Notes under the pieces: generated by a model
Database searches by the model: none
What the model saw: only the letters and a program-made list of their open reading frames with translations
What the model was told of the DNA's origin: nothing
Made by a program: the position numbers and the translations under genes
In this document: piece after piece, positions 1 through 11,364 of the stretch
How positions within the stretch are numbered: the stretch's first letter is position 1
How the letters are laid out: each line of letters begins with the position of its first letter
Source: Symsagittifera roscoffensis
Lineage: Eukaryota > Xenacoelomorpha > Acoela > Convolutidae
Assembly: GCF_963678635.1 (NCBI RefSeq)
Contig: NC_087064.1
Coordinates: 24,592,189 to 24,656,188 of the forward strand
Reading direction: 5' to 3'
Length of the DNA stretch: 64,000 nucleotides

Positions 1-686
1 AAAAACAGAACAACTTTATCTGTGATTGCGAACAGAACGGAAATCGAAATTAAAGAGAACGACAACGAATTACAGAGAACGTTCCGAGTTCAAACTATTG
101 TGCTGCTACAATAGTTGCAAGGCCGTTGCGAACAACGGTGAAGGGCGAAAACCAGCCTTCCGTGTTATCGTGAAATCGAACTTAAGGAGCTTGATTCAGT
201 GGATTCACAAATCCGGAAGGGTTTCGGAACTGAAACTTTTAGCTGTTATATGAACTTTTAGCATCCTGTTATGTCCTGACTTGAATTTAACTGATATTTG
301 GATTAGTTTTGACAAGGATGAGGTGCTAGGAGTTGGGGGAGAGGGTTGATCCATCTTCGATGGAGATGATGATTTTTATCTACTGAACAAAAACAATAGT
401 AATATAATAAGTAGTAACCCTGTTTTTAGGAGTGACCTCGTGGTCTGGGGATACTGAGACCCAGCCATGAGCTCACTATTTGCATGTAATTAAGTTAATT
501 TGAGCGTTCTGGTCGAAGCCGGAGAACAGTAACGTTTTTGTCGACCCGATGTTGGAAAGACCACCGAAAAGCACTGGCTTGGTAGAGACGGTGAAAAGCA
601 TGCAAAGCTCTGTTTAGACGTTAGCCAGTCGTCTTAAGACTTAGTTTTGTTATCCGTCGATATGTATCTTCCGGGCGAATGTTACA
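1..686 (+). repeat. 3' part of a type-gamma LTR (element C), cut by the window edge
   Basis: This is the downstream part of a long terminal repeat, nearly identical to 2795-3480. It ends with gaatgttaca, the same 3' LTR terminus seen in all LTRs here that end in the window (3480, 13112, 30314 and, on the minus strand, 59703 and 36149). The leader that follows starts with the same TGGCGCTCCTGGG block found after other 5' LTRs. No protein is supported in it: the 75-codon open frame at 26-253 is repeated only because the LTR is repeated. The LTR start lies outside the window. Confidence 0.75.
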
Positions 687-880
687 TACATGTTTTTATG
701 GCGCTCCTGGGTGTTATTCTTTTTAACATCATGACCGGCAGAACCGTTGACGAGCACTCCGCGCCGAGCGGATGCTCACATTAACGCCCTTAATAGGCCT
801 AAACCGCCGGGGCAGTTATATATTCGGGTGCAGTTTATCAAATTTTCCTCCTTATTTACAACCCCCCCCCCCCCCCGCTT
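687..880 (+). other. Element C leader, copy 1, ending in poly-C
   Basis: This is noncoding sequence directly after the LTR. It holds the conserved block tttttatggcgctcctggg, which begins the leader of every 5'-end copy in the window and overlaps the putative tRNA primer-binding site. The stretch near 740-800 resembles the leader of element A at 13190-13240 (gacga..cctccgc). It ends in a run of about 16 C at 861-876, after which LINE coding sequence begins. I see no gene here. Confidence 0.55.
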
Positions 881-1270
881 CTTCGCAGTTTCGGATACCT
901 GCCAAAATGCTTACTGATTCAATACGTTATTTTAACTCCAAATTGATTAATGGTTCTAGTTCGTACACAATCTTAGGTGACCTAAATCTGCCTGATATCT
1001 GTTGGGCATCTTCTGATGGAGGCTGTGATTACTCAAAACTGTTCCTAGAGGTTATTGAGGATCAAAGCTTAATTCCCCTTATATATGAACCCACACATCG
1101 CTCAGGCAACACTCTTGATATCATTTTAACTTCGCACACAGAATTGTTCACTGCATTTGTAAATGAAGTGCTTTACTCAGACCATTTTCCTTTATTTGCT
1201 TTTTTTACCATTCCTGAAGCAGCGCCTACTGTGATTGGGAATTTTATGAAATCCTCTCTATCTAAATCAT
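880..1270 (+). pseudogene. LINE endonuclease fragment, copy 1
   Basis: This is an open fragment of an apurinic-type endonuclease domain from a non-LTR retrotransposon. Visible motifs are GDLNLPDICW (the GD(F/L)N...W block), the NTLDIILTS block and the SDHFPL block that closes the EN fold. The N-terminal part of the domain is missing. At 1270 the sequence leaves the LINE, at a point where copy 2 (at 4064) continues, and enters the ORF3 fragment. It is a dead fragment created by the internal deletion in copy 1. Confidence 0.8.
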
Positions 1271-1271
1271 C

Positions 1272-1747
1272 CGATGGAAGTGAAGAAGATATGGGCGAGA
1301 AAACGATTGATGCCATGGTTCAGAGCCAACATGACTGCATGGTTGTACGAGTATGCGAAAAAGCATATGTCGAAGCACGGCAGGGTGTACAGTGAATATC
1401 AGCTGGACATTGGGGCAGGAGCTTTCAAGCGAGCTCTCGTGACTCATCGGAATGCAGTGACCACCGCCGTGAAAAGAATTTCCAGGACGAGTGAGCGTGG
1501 TGGAAATGAGAAGGCAGAGATGCTGAAAGAAGATTTGGAGAGAAACGTGACGTTGTGTCTCCACAACAGTTTCTGCAGAAACAGAGAATCCAACGTGGAT
1601 CCCCTACCTTGCTGTAAACAGAAGGTAGAAGAGCAGAAGTGTTGGAGGACGGCTTCCAACAGCGTCAGGATAGCCAACGATGTGCTACAAGACACGGAAA
1701 CCGAAAGTGCGGAGTCAGTATCACAGGAGGAAGAAATGGAACATTGA
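1272..1747 (+). pseudogene. C-terminal fragment of giant-element ORF3 (element C)
   Basis: About 158 codons, open to a TGA at 1745-1747, match the C-terminus of ORF3 of the 24-kb element (37779-38220, minus strand). Shared landmarks are the RLMPWFRA motif, the LDIG.GA(F/Y)KRA motif, LTHRNAVTTAVKR, a DLERNV(T/S)LCLH block, then FCRNRE and a LLPCCK/LPCCK cysteine pair. The position of the in-frame TAA at 38208-38210 in the young copy is AAA here (1301-1303). No function is known for this domain. Conservation in three element copies shows that it is a real part of the family. The 5' part of the gene is deleted. Confidence 0.75.
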
Positions 1748-2567
1748 TGAATGGTCGAGAAAACAAGAGGCAACAAGAAAGAAAATTAGAAGAATTTAGA
1801 AGTTTTAGAACTTCTAAACGACGAAAAAAGAAGAGAACAAAGGAGTGATGGAGAAAACTTAAAACTCAGAGTTGTTTTATGTGTGTGAAAAACTCAAGTG
1901 AGAAACCAAGCAACCAAGTTGTAGTTGAAAACTGAAACATTTAGTTGGGTTTTGAAATTGTTGCATTTATAAATTTGCATTTTGATTTTAGTTGGAGTGG
2001 CTTTAGAGACACTCACTTATTATTTTATTTAGAAAGGCTTAAGGGAGGAGTATATTTAAATATTCCAGCCTGCATGATTGTTTTTAATCATTTAGGAAGA
2101 CTGATCACTTTGTGGTGACGTGGAAGGCTTGAGTAATCTCTCGAAGAGAGAGGCTGTTTCATTGTTCTTTCTAACCACAGAGTTTCTTAGTTTTAATATT
2201 CAGGACAATAACAAACAAGATTTCCGAAGGGAAGAAGCATAGTAGGATAATTTTAGCTTGTTGGTTGGCAGGACTGTCCTGCAAGCCAACACCTTTTAAA
2301 TCTAAGAGAAAAAGTTTTAATTGGGACATTGACATTGGAAGTCAGAAAATATGTTTTATCTTAAATCATGTCCTCAATGTGCAGATTAATGAGAGATTTG
2401 AAGGCTATAGTGATGTAGTATGATGCCAATTATATTCTGCAGTGAGTCGATGTGACGTGGATAAAAGTAATTTCGAGCATTTTGTAAATTCTGTTCGATG
2501 ACACTGTGACCATTTTATGAACATTGCGCGATTCAATGAGGACATTGACCGGACTGTCCGGGGAGTA
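1748..2567 (+). other. 3' noncoding tail of element C with terminal polypurine tract
   Basis: There is no supported gene here. This is AT-rich sequence between the ORF3 stop and the LTR, about the same length as the 746-bp tail of the 24-kb element. The last 30 bases contain ggacattga followed by tgtccggggagta, ending directly at the LTR start. The same pair of blocks precedes the 3' LTR at 37033-37070 (minus strand), so this is very likely the plus-strand primer region (PPT). Confidence 0.6.
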
Positions 2568-3480
2568 TGTGACATTCGACCAGAATGGACAAAATGCAAT
2601 CTCTGCAGACTTCGAAATTTTAGCAGTGAACCTTCCGAGTTAATGGTTTTGAAGGATTAACGACGTTATTCGGATGATTAGTAGAACGGTGAAGGTCAGG
2701 ATATTCCCGTATTTTAAAATTTTAAATTTTCGAAGTGATGACGTAACATTTCTGAGAAACGTCAGAAACGGCCATTTTAGCAAAATGAACTAAGAAAAAC
2801 AGAACAACTTTATCTGTGATTGCGAACAGAACGGAAATCGAAATTAAAGAGAACGACAACGAATTACAGAGAACGTTCCGAGTTCAAACTATTGTGCTGC
2901 TACAATAGTTGCAAGGCCGTTGCGAACAACGGTGAAGGGCGAAAACCAGCCTTCCGTGTTATCGTGAAATCGAACTTAAGGAGCTTGATTCAGTGGATTC
3001 ACAAATCCGGAAGGGTTTCGGAACTGAAACTTTTAGCTGTTATATGAACTTTTAGCATCCTGTTATGTCCTGACTTGAATTTAACTGATATTTGGATTAG
3101 TTTTGACAAGGATGAGGTGCTAGGAGTTGGGGGAGAGGGTTGATCCATCTTCGATGGAGATGATGATTTTTATCTACTGAACAAAAACAATAGTAATATA
3201 ATAAGTAGTAACCCTGTTTTTAGGAGTGACCTCGTGGTCTGGGGATACTGAGACCCAGCCATGAGCTCACTATTTGCATGTAATTAAGTTAATTTGAGCG
3301 TTCTGGTCGAAGCCGGAGAACAGTAACGTTTTTGTCGACCCGATGTTGGAAAGACCACCGAAAAGCACTGGCTTGGTAGAGACGGTGAAAAGCATGCAAA
3401 GCTCTGTTTAGACGTTAGCCAGTCGTCTTAAGACTTAGTTTTGTTATCCGTCGATATGTATCTTCCGGGCGAATGTTACA
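2568..3480 (+). repeat. Complete type-gamma LTR, 913 bp
   Basis: The LTR starts TGTGACATTC directly after the PPT-like block and ends gaatgttaca, so it has the TG...CA termini of Ty3/Gypsy LTRs. Its 3' 686 bases equal 1-686. It is distantly related to the 884-bp alpha LTRs (shared start TGTG.CATTC, shared ctgagaaa..cagaaacggccattttag-like stretch, shared end) but has its own central sequence. It is both the 3' LTR of the upstream unit and the 5' LTR of the downstream one. Confidence 0.8.
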
Positions 3481-3664
3481 TACATGTTTTTATGGCGCTC
3501 CTGGGTGTTATTCTTTTTAACATCATGACCGGCAGAACCGTTGACGAGCACTCCGCGCCGAGCGGATGCTCACATTAACGCCCTTAATAGGCCTAAACCG
3601 CCGGGGCAGTTATATATTCGGGTGCAGTTTATCAAATTTTCCTCCTTATTTACAACCCCCCCCC
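3481..3664 (+). other. Element C leader, copy 2
   Basis: This repeats 687-880, including the primer-binding-site block tggcgctcctggg at 3494, and ends in a poly-C run shorter than that of copy 1. The LINE coding region follows directly. It has no gene of its own. The open frame that begins at 3541 is simply LINE coding sequence read back into the leader. Confidence 0.5.
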
Positions 3665-6145
3665 CCGCTTCGTCGCAGTTTCGGATACCTGCCAAAATGC
3701 TTACTGATTCAATACGTTATTTTAACTCCAAATTGATTAATGGTTCTAGTTCGTACACAATCTTAGGTGACCTAAATCTGCCTGATATCTGTTGGGCATC
3801 TTCTGATGGAGGCTGTGATTACTCAAAACTGTTCCTAGAGGTTATTGAGGATCATAGCTTAATTCCCTTTATATATGAACCCACACATCGCTCAGGCAAC
3901 ACTCTTGATATCATTTTAACTTCGCACACAGAATTGTTCACTGCATTTGTAAATGAAGTGCTTTACTCAGACCATTTTCCTTTATTTGCTTTTTTTACCA
4001 TTCCTGAAGCAGCGCCTACTGTGATTGGGAATTTTATGAAATCCTCTCTATCTAAATCATCTTTCTCTCATTCGATCTTCAATAGTAACATGAGTCCTTG
4101 CTTTACCAAACTCATTGTGGAACAAAACTCATGTTATTCCATATCCACCACTAATGATTATTAAGAGAGCTGGTACGCTCAGATCGATCATACAATTCTT
4201 TTATCATGCGCACATAAAACTAAAACACGCCAGCAACTTCCGTCTTATCATTCGTCGCATACAGTTCATTTACTGAATAAGCTCCATTCCATATCTAAAC
4301 GGACAGCCAACACAAATCATTTAGCTTCGATCCAACAAGATGTTAACAATTCAATCGAGTTGGATAAAACTTGTCTCCTTGAATCTTTAAGACCAAATTC
4401 TACCCGTGATTGCTTTAAATACCTTCGATCTTTTACCAAAAGGAAACTACCAAACCAAATGCACTGGATGAATAGAAAAGCATCAACTTTTATTGAAATA
4501 GCCATTCTTTTGAACGATTACTTCTGTTCGGCGTCTCTAGAAAAGCACGAAGTTCAAATCCTACAACCCGAAAAACCCACCATTTTTCTATCCGATCTCC
4601 ATGTCAACCTTAAAATGGTCGAGAAAGCTCTCAAATTTGCTAAAACTTGATGTATTACCAACGACCGCCTCCCAACCTTTATTCTTAACTGCTGCAGTGA
4701 ATTAATATCTCCTCTAGTCGTGCAGCTCTTTGTCAAGGTTTTGGAAACTAAAACGTGGCCAGAACTTTGGAAATGTGCGTTTAATACGCCAATTCTTAAA
4801 TCTAGTAATCCCGAAAAAGTTGAAAATTATCGCCCGATTAGCATATTGCCTCAATTATCGATTATTCTGGAGAGAATGATCTCCGATTTCATTTATCCTA
4901 AAATTCGGGCTAAAGTTACACCTGCTCAACATGGTTTTATGACCAAGCGATCAACTGTTACTCAGCTTCTTGAATACCTAGATCAGATTTATAACGACGT
5001 CGAGGCAAAAAACGAATGTCCTTCTGTGTACTTCGATTTTCGCAAGGCTTTTGATCAAGTTCCTCATCATATACTTATTTCCAAACTTGGTAATTTAGGC
5101 TTTGACATTAGCTTTCTTGAACTTTTTGCTTCCTATCTCACAAACCGCACGCAAATTGTCTCAATTAACAATGAAGCATCTCCAAAAGGCCATGTAACAA
5201 GTGGTAGTCCGCAAGGAAGGGTACTCGGCCCTTTGCTATTTATACTCTTCATTAATGACATGTCAGCTGTCTTGAAAACCTCTAATTGCTTTCTGTTTGC
5301 TGATGACAGCAAACTCTATTCAAAATATGACTTTTCCTTAGTTCAAATAGACATTGATCTATTTATCAATTGAACGCTTGAAAACGAAATGACATTTAAT
5401 TCTGATAAATGCAAAGTTATTTGTTTTAACTCAATTTCCCACAAATCTGCTCTTTGCCTTAATGATTACCTAATTCCGTCAGTTTCATCTATCAAAGATC
5501 TCGGAGTAACGATATCTTGTGATTTAAAGTGGGATATCCACATTAAAACCAAACTGGTCGCAGTTAACAAAGCTTTCCATTTCTTAAAACGTTCAATCCC
5601 TTATGGTTTATCCATGAGAACCAAATTCAAATATTACCAGCTATGTATTATGATTATTTTATTATACGGTAGTCAGGTCTGGTTTCCATCTTTAACATAT
5701 CGCCGCAAACTAGAATTATTTAACAGAAAATGTTTGAAATGGGTAGCGGGAGTGAACGACTATACAGAACAACTTAGAAAAACAAATTCCTTGCCAATTT
5801 CTTTCACAATAGCTTTACATGATATGTGTTTTCTTAATCGAGTCCTGACTAATCAATTCGATTTTGACCTTTACAGATATATAAATTTTACCTTTGCAGC
5901 CAAAGACCTTTGCAATAGCTCACGCCCTAAGCTTTCAACAACCCAGAATTGTCGACTCTTCTTTACAGAGCAATTTTTCTTCTATCGCGTCTGTCGGTAT
6001 GCCAACATGATTTCAGCAAACAACATAGCCGACATTTTCTCATCGCCTGAAACTTTCAAAGCAAAATTGAAAATCTATCTGAAAAATAGAATTTATATGT
6101 TCAACTTAAACAACTCTTGTTCAATGCAGCTCTTGTTCAATGCTA
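3665..6145 (+). pseudogene. 5'-truncated EN-RT LINE (CR1/Jockey-like), three in-frame stops
   Basis: The C-terminal half of an endonuclease (GDLNLPDICW, SDHFPL) is followed by a reverse transcriptase: NYRPISILP, the FDFRKAFDQVPH block, GSPQG.VLGPLLF, FLFADDSKLY (FADD catalytic box) and SDKCKV. The usual C-terminal tail follows. It is all in one frame over some 2.4 kb with no frameshift, but is broken by TAA at 4162-4164, TGA at 4648-4650 and TGA at 5371-5373. The last sits where this RT family normally has a Trp, so TGG to TGA is the simplest reading. It ends at 6145 where PLE1 begins. The family call to CR1/Jockey-like is by motif style only. Confidence 0.8.
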
Positions 6146-6689
6146 GAAAATACCTGGCAGGTGGTCTCGATGGGACAGCACCATCCGTAGTGACTTCAAC
6201 TCCAATTCACTTGACTGGTGCAGTTGAAGATATTCTCTGAGGACCGCAGCATTCTGTCTCTTCCTTCTAGAGATAAGGCTACCAGTTGTTTTTATGACGA
6301 TTATCTCTGTCTTCCGCGGATCCTTAAAAATATCGGGAGTGCCCGATCTCCTGCAGTAGACAATGCCACTAACTTGTCTTCGCTTCGATTGCTAATACGC
6401 CAGTAGTTCATCAAGTGGGCAGGGCGTATAGTTGTTCGTGCGATGGGAGGATATGCTGTTGTTCAGCACGTCGTGCCAGATATTAATCTGCTTACTGGCC
6501 AGAGGTTGCAGTTCCAATAACACTCGTAAATCCTTCCCCCTATTCAAGGTATTGGGGTTCAAAGAAAGGCCGGCGACTGCGTAGACCTGCTGCTGCGTCT
6601 CTCTCCGTTCCTCTTGCTCAAGATCTTCCAGGCTGTGATAAAAGGAGCTGGCAGCTACAATCATCGCCATTTTAACTCAAACACCTAAT

Positions 6690-6840
6690 GACTGGGTGAC
6701 TGTTTTCATTGACTGTTTTCATTAAAGACTGTTTGACTGTTACTGATGACTGTTTTCATTAAAGGATTATAACAGTTTGACTGTTTTCGCTAAAGGACTG
6801 TTTTCATTAAAGGACTAATGACTGTTTTCAATAAAAGAAT
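6690..6840. repeat. Short tandem repeats of gactgttttcattaaagg
   Basis: Seven or so imperfect copies of an 18-bp word lie in the noncoding tail of PLE1. They are repeated at 10364-10514 in the upstream copy, and one copy survives near 28030. They are minisatellite-like, with no evident function. Confidence 0.6.
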
Positions 6841-6910
6841 ATAACAGTTTGCTTATAGCATATCGCTAAAAAGGGTTAGAATTTAACAAAAATGGTTATA
6901 AGAAATTTAA

Positions 6911-6963
6911 AAATTTAATTCAAATGTTTTCGCACATTTTGTGCATCATCAGGATTGAAATTT
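6911..6963 (-). ncRNA. Hammerhead-ribozyme-like motif in PLE1
   Basis: On the minus strand the order is a stem I strand of 11 nt, CTGATGA, a GCACA/TGTGC stem II hairpin with AAA loop, GAAA, a 2-bp stem III with a 2-nt loop, then the other stem I strand (9 of 11 positions pair). The predicted cleavage is after the T at 6922. One extra T sits between CTGATGA and stem II. Penelope-like elements are known to carry minimal type I hammerheads with very short stem III in their pLTRs, and this fits in family, place and strand. Self-cleavage is untested. Confidence 0.65.
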
Positions 6964-7053
6964 TTTACAATATTTACAAAACAATCAACGATCTGAAAAA
7001 TTAGAAACATGTCTAAAAAGGCTCTAAAACTTTGAACCAAACAAATTTAAGTG

Positions 7054-9475
7054 TTAAATTAGTGTTAATTCCCGGCTCCTGAATTCATCGCGTGTGTTGA
7101 TCTTCGGCCTCTCCCTCCAAATATGCAAAGCCTCTAGTGTCAGTAGCGTATGGGTGTTGGCTGTTTTGTCTATAATCTCTGACTTCAGCTCAGCAGTACC
7201 GCCGACCTCCATATTACATTCTAAGAAGTGTTGCCCCACTGGGGAGTCCCCTTTTCATCGACCCTCGTGGCTAAACTTTGGACTGTCTGGCCAACATAGA
7301 TGGAGTTACATCCATTATATGTAAGCTTGTACACCACCTTGGATCTCAGTTCACGAGCAAAGGAAGTTTTGAGGGATGTTTTCATTTTTCTTGTTGTAAA
7401 ATATATTTGCGCCCCGGATTTTAGCCGAACCTTTGCAGCTAAAAGTTGAGATGGATTGCCTCGATTTTGCATTGTAAGAAGGGGGATGAGTCTTTCAACC
7501 ATCAATCATTTTTCGGTTCTGATGCCTTCACCTCTAAATTTTTCTTTCCCTAAATGATATTGGTAAGAGTTTCAAACACTACCCTGTCAGACCAATTTTT
7601 CGGATATTGATTTTCCATCCGTTGCTTCCGATTTTTTTCAAATGCCTGGCCAAAGTCTTCCCATGTTGAGGTACTTCTGAAAACCCTATGAACCGTCCCT
7701 TCAATAACGTTTCTTTTGTACTGCAAAGTTGCGCAGCCTTTGACATTTAGAATGGTGCCGGTATCAGTGGGTTTTTCGTACCAACCACATGTGAACTTTT
7801 TTCATGAACCTACGTTGACATTTAAGTCCAAAAAGGCCAAACTACCGTTTCTATCAAGTTCTTCTATGGTGAACTGCAAGTTTGGATGCAACTTACTGGC
7901 AGCCTCGAGAACTACCCGAGGATCGCTTTTGACCGTTCTAACTATGTCTTCCACATATCTTAGAAAAACTTTAACACCATTCACAGTCCGATCTGCTTCC
8001 TGTTGTTTTTTGCAAGTCATGCAATACCATACTGTTTAAGCGATGTCTGCGTATTCGGATTCCGATATGTTACCACGCCCTTAGTGGTACCAATTCAAAC
8101 AAGCTTCGCATTCTACCTCTTTTGTCCAATATGTCACCTTTTTCTGACATCTAGGACACACTACCTTGTTACCCTCATTCAATTTTGGTACTTCTTTCTT
8201 TAATGCAGGTTAGTATTCTTTGAACCACCAATTGGCCAATATTACTGCAAGGGAGGTGCCCTTGCTAAACCGTCTTTTTGTACATACCACAAAACATTGC
8301 ATTTAAAGTGTACCTTACTCACTGCCAAATTCAGTAGTTTTTTCATAGTCTTGCGAGATGTTTCCGAAGGGTCGACTTGCTCATATAATCTCCTCAGGGC
8401 TATTTCAACCGCTTCTACGAGCCGTACATTAGTGTACAAACACTTTATATCAAGGGAAATTATACTCTCGTCAGAGTCCAACTCAGTTTTTTCCAAGATC
8501 TCCCTGGCCATTTGAGTGTTCGCTTCTATGTTTGCCCCCTCAATTTTATCAAAGTACTTTGCCAATGTCTATTTAGGTTGTCATATGAGCTACCACGTAA
8601 AGGACGGACGAAGTGGTGTGCCTTGTTTGAGTACTTTAGCTAATCCATACAGCCTAGCCGGCTGCGCTCCCGTTGATCTCAACCAAGTATACAGCGCTTC
8701 GCTAATCTCGTCCTTTTTTTTTCATGGCGAGTAATTTTTTGCTTATGTCTTTTTCAGTTTTCAGAATCACGCTGTCTGACAGATTCTTCCTCTCACTAAA
8801 TTTTCTTGCCTCCTAAATTTCAGTTTTTTCTCATATGTCTCCTTTTTCATTACACAAAAACCTACCGCCTTATCAAACGGCACTTCCAGAAGACCGTTGT
8901 CCTTCAAATACTTTCTGGCTTTTTCAACACCTTTGTCAGAGGGGGTCTGTTTCACATTCTTAGCATATCTCTTCGCAGCTGCTTCAATCTCACAAAATTT
9001 TTCTCCGGGTATTCTATTTAACTTCAGTTCAGACAAAAAACTATCAATGTCAGCAAGGAAGTGAATATATTGAATTTGTCTCAAACCGGATGTTTTAGTC
9101 CAAAATTTAAGACTTCCCGCACCCAAAGCGGCAAAATCACTTCATCTAAATTTCTAACTGATCTTTCAACCAAGTTAATGATCTATCCTGTCTTTCTGAA
9201 AGTTTTTCAAGCTTTCTCTTGTGTCGACTTATCAGGTTATTGACATTACACCTTGCTTGCCGGTTCAGATAAAATATTACCGAAGGCCACCACTTCTCAT
9301 CTATACCCCTTCGCACTACCTCTCTTGCTTTTACTAAGTTACCCGATGCCTTGGCCCTATCCGCATTTGCCTGGCTTACCTCAGATCTCAAGAGTCTCAG
9401 TTGCAAGCTGTGCACCGCTTGATCCGACATAACACCGCTATCAGGCACGCAAAACCGTAAAAAATCTGGTATCAT
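7054..9475 (-). pseudogene. Penelope-like RT plus GIY-YIG protein, frameshifted
   Basis: Read on the minus strand, the pieces follow the PLE order. They are an N-terminal helical region (9475-9146 and 9126-8767), RT palm motifs with SLDIKCLYTNV (8565-8242), a (Y)VEDIVRTV block where the catalytic box is YVDD in relatives (8020-7802), then KVVYKLTYNGCNSIYVGQT (7505-7221), the GIY-YIG core with its downstream R. The segments lie in different frames, so several indels separate them. The catalytic YVDD has changed to YVED. The gene is not functional but the family assignment is clear. Confidence 0.8.
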
Positions 9476-9819
9476 GTCGTTATCGAGTCATTTTCTCAGA
9501 AATTTAATTCTCAGGAAACTGCTATTAAATTTATTAAAATGTTTTAAATAATCTAACACAAGTTTCCAAGTGAGTTTTTTTTTTTCAGGAGCAATCTGAG
9601 GGGTGGTTGTGGCAGCAAATTGCGGTCATCTGTTCTTTGCAGGCCACGAGCACTTAAGCTCATGTGGCACTCAGCAAAGAAAAAACAGCCACGACAAAAT
9701 CTTACCACTTATTGGTCGCTCGTTTCCGGTTGGAGGTCCCCAGCCAACACCTCCGCTCTCCGCGCCTTTGCCCTGCGGCGTCCCTGCGATGGTGTCTTGG
9801 TCTGGGCCCGTATCCTTGC

Positions 9820-11364
9820 GAAAATACCTGGCAGGTGGTCTCGATGGGACAGCACCATCCGTAGTGACTTCAACTCCAATTCACTTGACTGGTGCAGTTG
9901 AAGATATTCTCTGAGGACCGCAGCATTCTGTCTCTTCCTTCTAGAGATAAGGCTACCAGTTGTTTTTATGACGATTATCTCTGTCTTCCGCGGATCCTCA
10001 AAAATATCGGGAGTGCCCGATCTCCTGCAGTAGACAATGCCACTAACTTGTCTTCGCTTCGATTGCTAATACGCCAGTAGTTCATAAAGTGGGCAGGGCG
10101 TATAGTTGTTCGTGCGATGGGAGGATATGCTGTTGTTCAGCACGTCGTGCCAGATATTAATCTGCTTACTGGCCAGAGGTTGCAGTTCCAATAACACTCG
10201 TAAATCCTTCCCCCTATTCAAGGTATTGGGGTTCAAAGAAAGGCCGGCGACTGCGTAGACCTGCTGCTGCGTCTCTCTCCGTTCCTCTTGCTCAAGATCT
10301 TCCAGGCTGTGATAAAAGGAGCTGGCAGCTACAATCATCGCCATTTTAACTCAAACACCTAATGACTGGGTGACTGTTTTCATTGACTGTTTTCATTAAA
10401 GACTGTTTGACTGTTACTGATGACTGTTTTCATTAAAGGATTATAACAGTTTGACTGTTTTCGCTAAAGGACTGTTTTCATTAAAGGACTAATGACTGTT
10501 TTCAATAAAAGAATATAACAGTTTGCTTATAGCATATCGCTAAAAAGGGTTAGAATTTAACAAAAATGGTTATAAGAAATTTAAAAATTTAATTCAAATG
10601 TTTTCGCACATTTTTTGCATCATCAGGATTGAAATTTTTTTAATATTTACAAAACAATCAACGATCTGAAAAAATTAGAAACATGTCTAAATAGGCTCTA
10701 AAACTTTGAACCAATCAAATTTAAGTGTTAAATTAGTGTTAATTCCCGGCTCCTGAATTCATCGCGTGTGTTGATCTTCGGCCTCTCCCTCCAAATATGC
10801 AAAGCCTCTAGTGTCAGTAGCTTATGAGTGATGGCTGTTTTGTCTATAATCTCTGACTTCAGCTCAGTAGTACCGCCGACCTCCATATTACATTCTAAGA
10901 AGTGTTGCCCCACTGGGGAGTCCCCTTTTCATCGACCCTCGTGGCTAAACTTTGGACTGTCTGGCCAACATAGGTGGAGTTACATCCATTATATGTAAGC
11001 TTGTACACCACCTTGGATCTCAGTTCACGAGCAAAGGAAGTTTTGAGGGATGGCAAGCAAGTTTTCATTTTTCTTGTTGTAAAATATATTTGCGCCCCGG
11101 ATTTTAGCCGAACCTTTGCAGCTAAAAGTTGAGATGGATTGCCTCGATTTTGCATTGTAAGAAGGGGGATGAGTCTTTCAACCATCAATCATTTTTCGGT
11201 TCTGATGCCTTCACCTCTAAATTTTTCTTTCCCTAAATGATATTGGTAAGAACCCTGTCAGACCAATTTTTCGGATATTGATTTTCCATCCGTTGCTTCC
11301 GATTTTTTTCAAATGCCTGGCCAAAGTCTTCCCATGTTGAGGTACTTCTGAAAACCCTATGAAC
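9820..11364 (-). repeat. PLE1 terminal direct repeat, upstream partial copy
   Basis: This partial upstream PLE copy carries the C-terminal coding part (GIY-YIG at 11188-10895, again with YVGQT), the same noncoding tail and a second ribozyme-like motif with a weakened stem II. It ends at 11364, where 7693 continues into the RT region in the full copy. Confidence 0.7.
10585..10637 (-). ncRNA. Hammerhead-like motif, PLE1 upstream copy (weakened)
   Basis: It is equivalent to 6911-6963 at +3,674. The conserved CTGATGA and GAAA boxes are intact, but stem II has lost a pair (gcatcatc next to cattttttgc) and is probably weaker. Confidence 0.5.

Larger units (their letters stand above)
1..4064 (+). 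repeat. 2,794-bp partial tandem duplication (1-1270 and 2795-4064)
   Basis: Bases 1-1270 recur at 2795-4064 with an exact offset of 2,794 and few differences. The clearest is the poly-C run length near 860 compared with 3660. The repeated block holds LTR 3' part, leader and the start of a LINE fragment. In copy 1 the LINE stops abruptly at 1270 and is joined to the 3' end of a giant element, then a full LTR, then copy 2. This is the arrangement expected after recombination between LTRs of two neighbouring or sister copies, which leaves LTR-internal-LTR-internal arrays. Confidence 0.8.
6146..7693 (-). repeat. PLE1 terminal direct repeat (pLTR), downstream copy
   Basis: It matches 9820-11364 at an offset of 3,674 with scattered changes and a small deletion in the upstream copy near 11250. 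It includes the GIY-YIG coding part, the ribozyme-like motif and a run of short gactgttttcatt repeats. In Penelope-like elements such pseudo-LTRs come from tandem or dimeric insertion rather than from LTR-style reverse transcription. Confidence 0.75.
6146..9819 (-). mobile_element. Penelope-like element PLE1
   Basis: One element unit of 3,674 bp on the minus strand, with the 3' end at low coordinates. It encodes remnants of a Penelope-type RT with a C-terminal GIY-YIG endonuclease and carries a hammerhead-like ribozyme motif (6911-6963) in its 3' part. Its 3' 1,548 bp (6146-7693) recur upstream as 9820-11364, giving the partial-tandem pLTR arrangement typical of Penelope-like elements. The 3' part also contains short tandem copies of gactgttttcattaaagg (6690-6840). 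Confidence 0.8.

Noticed and set aside
26-253. 75-codon open frame, repeated at 2820-3047
   Set aside because: It lies wholly inside the LTR and recurs only because the LTR is duplicated. There is no start context, domain or codon pattern to support a gene.
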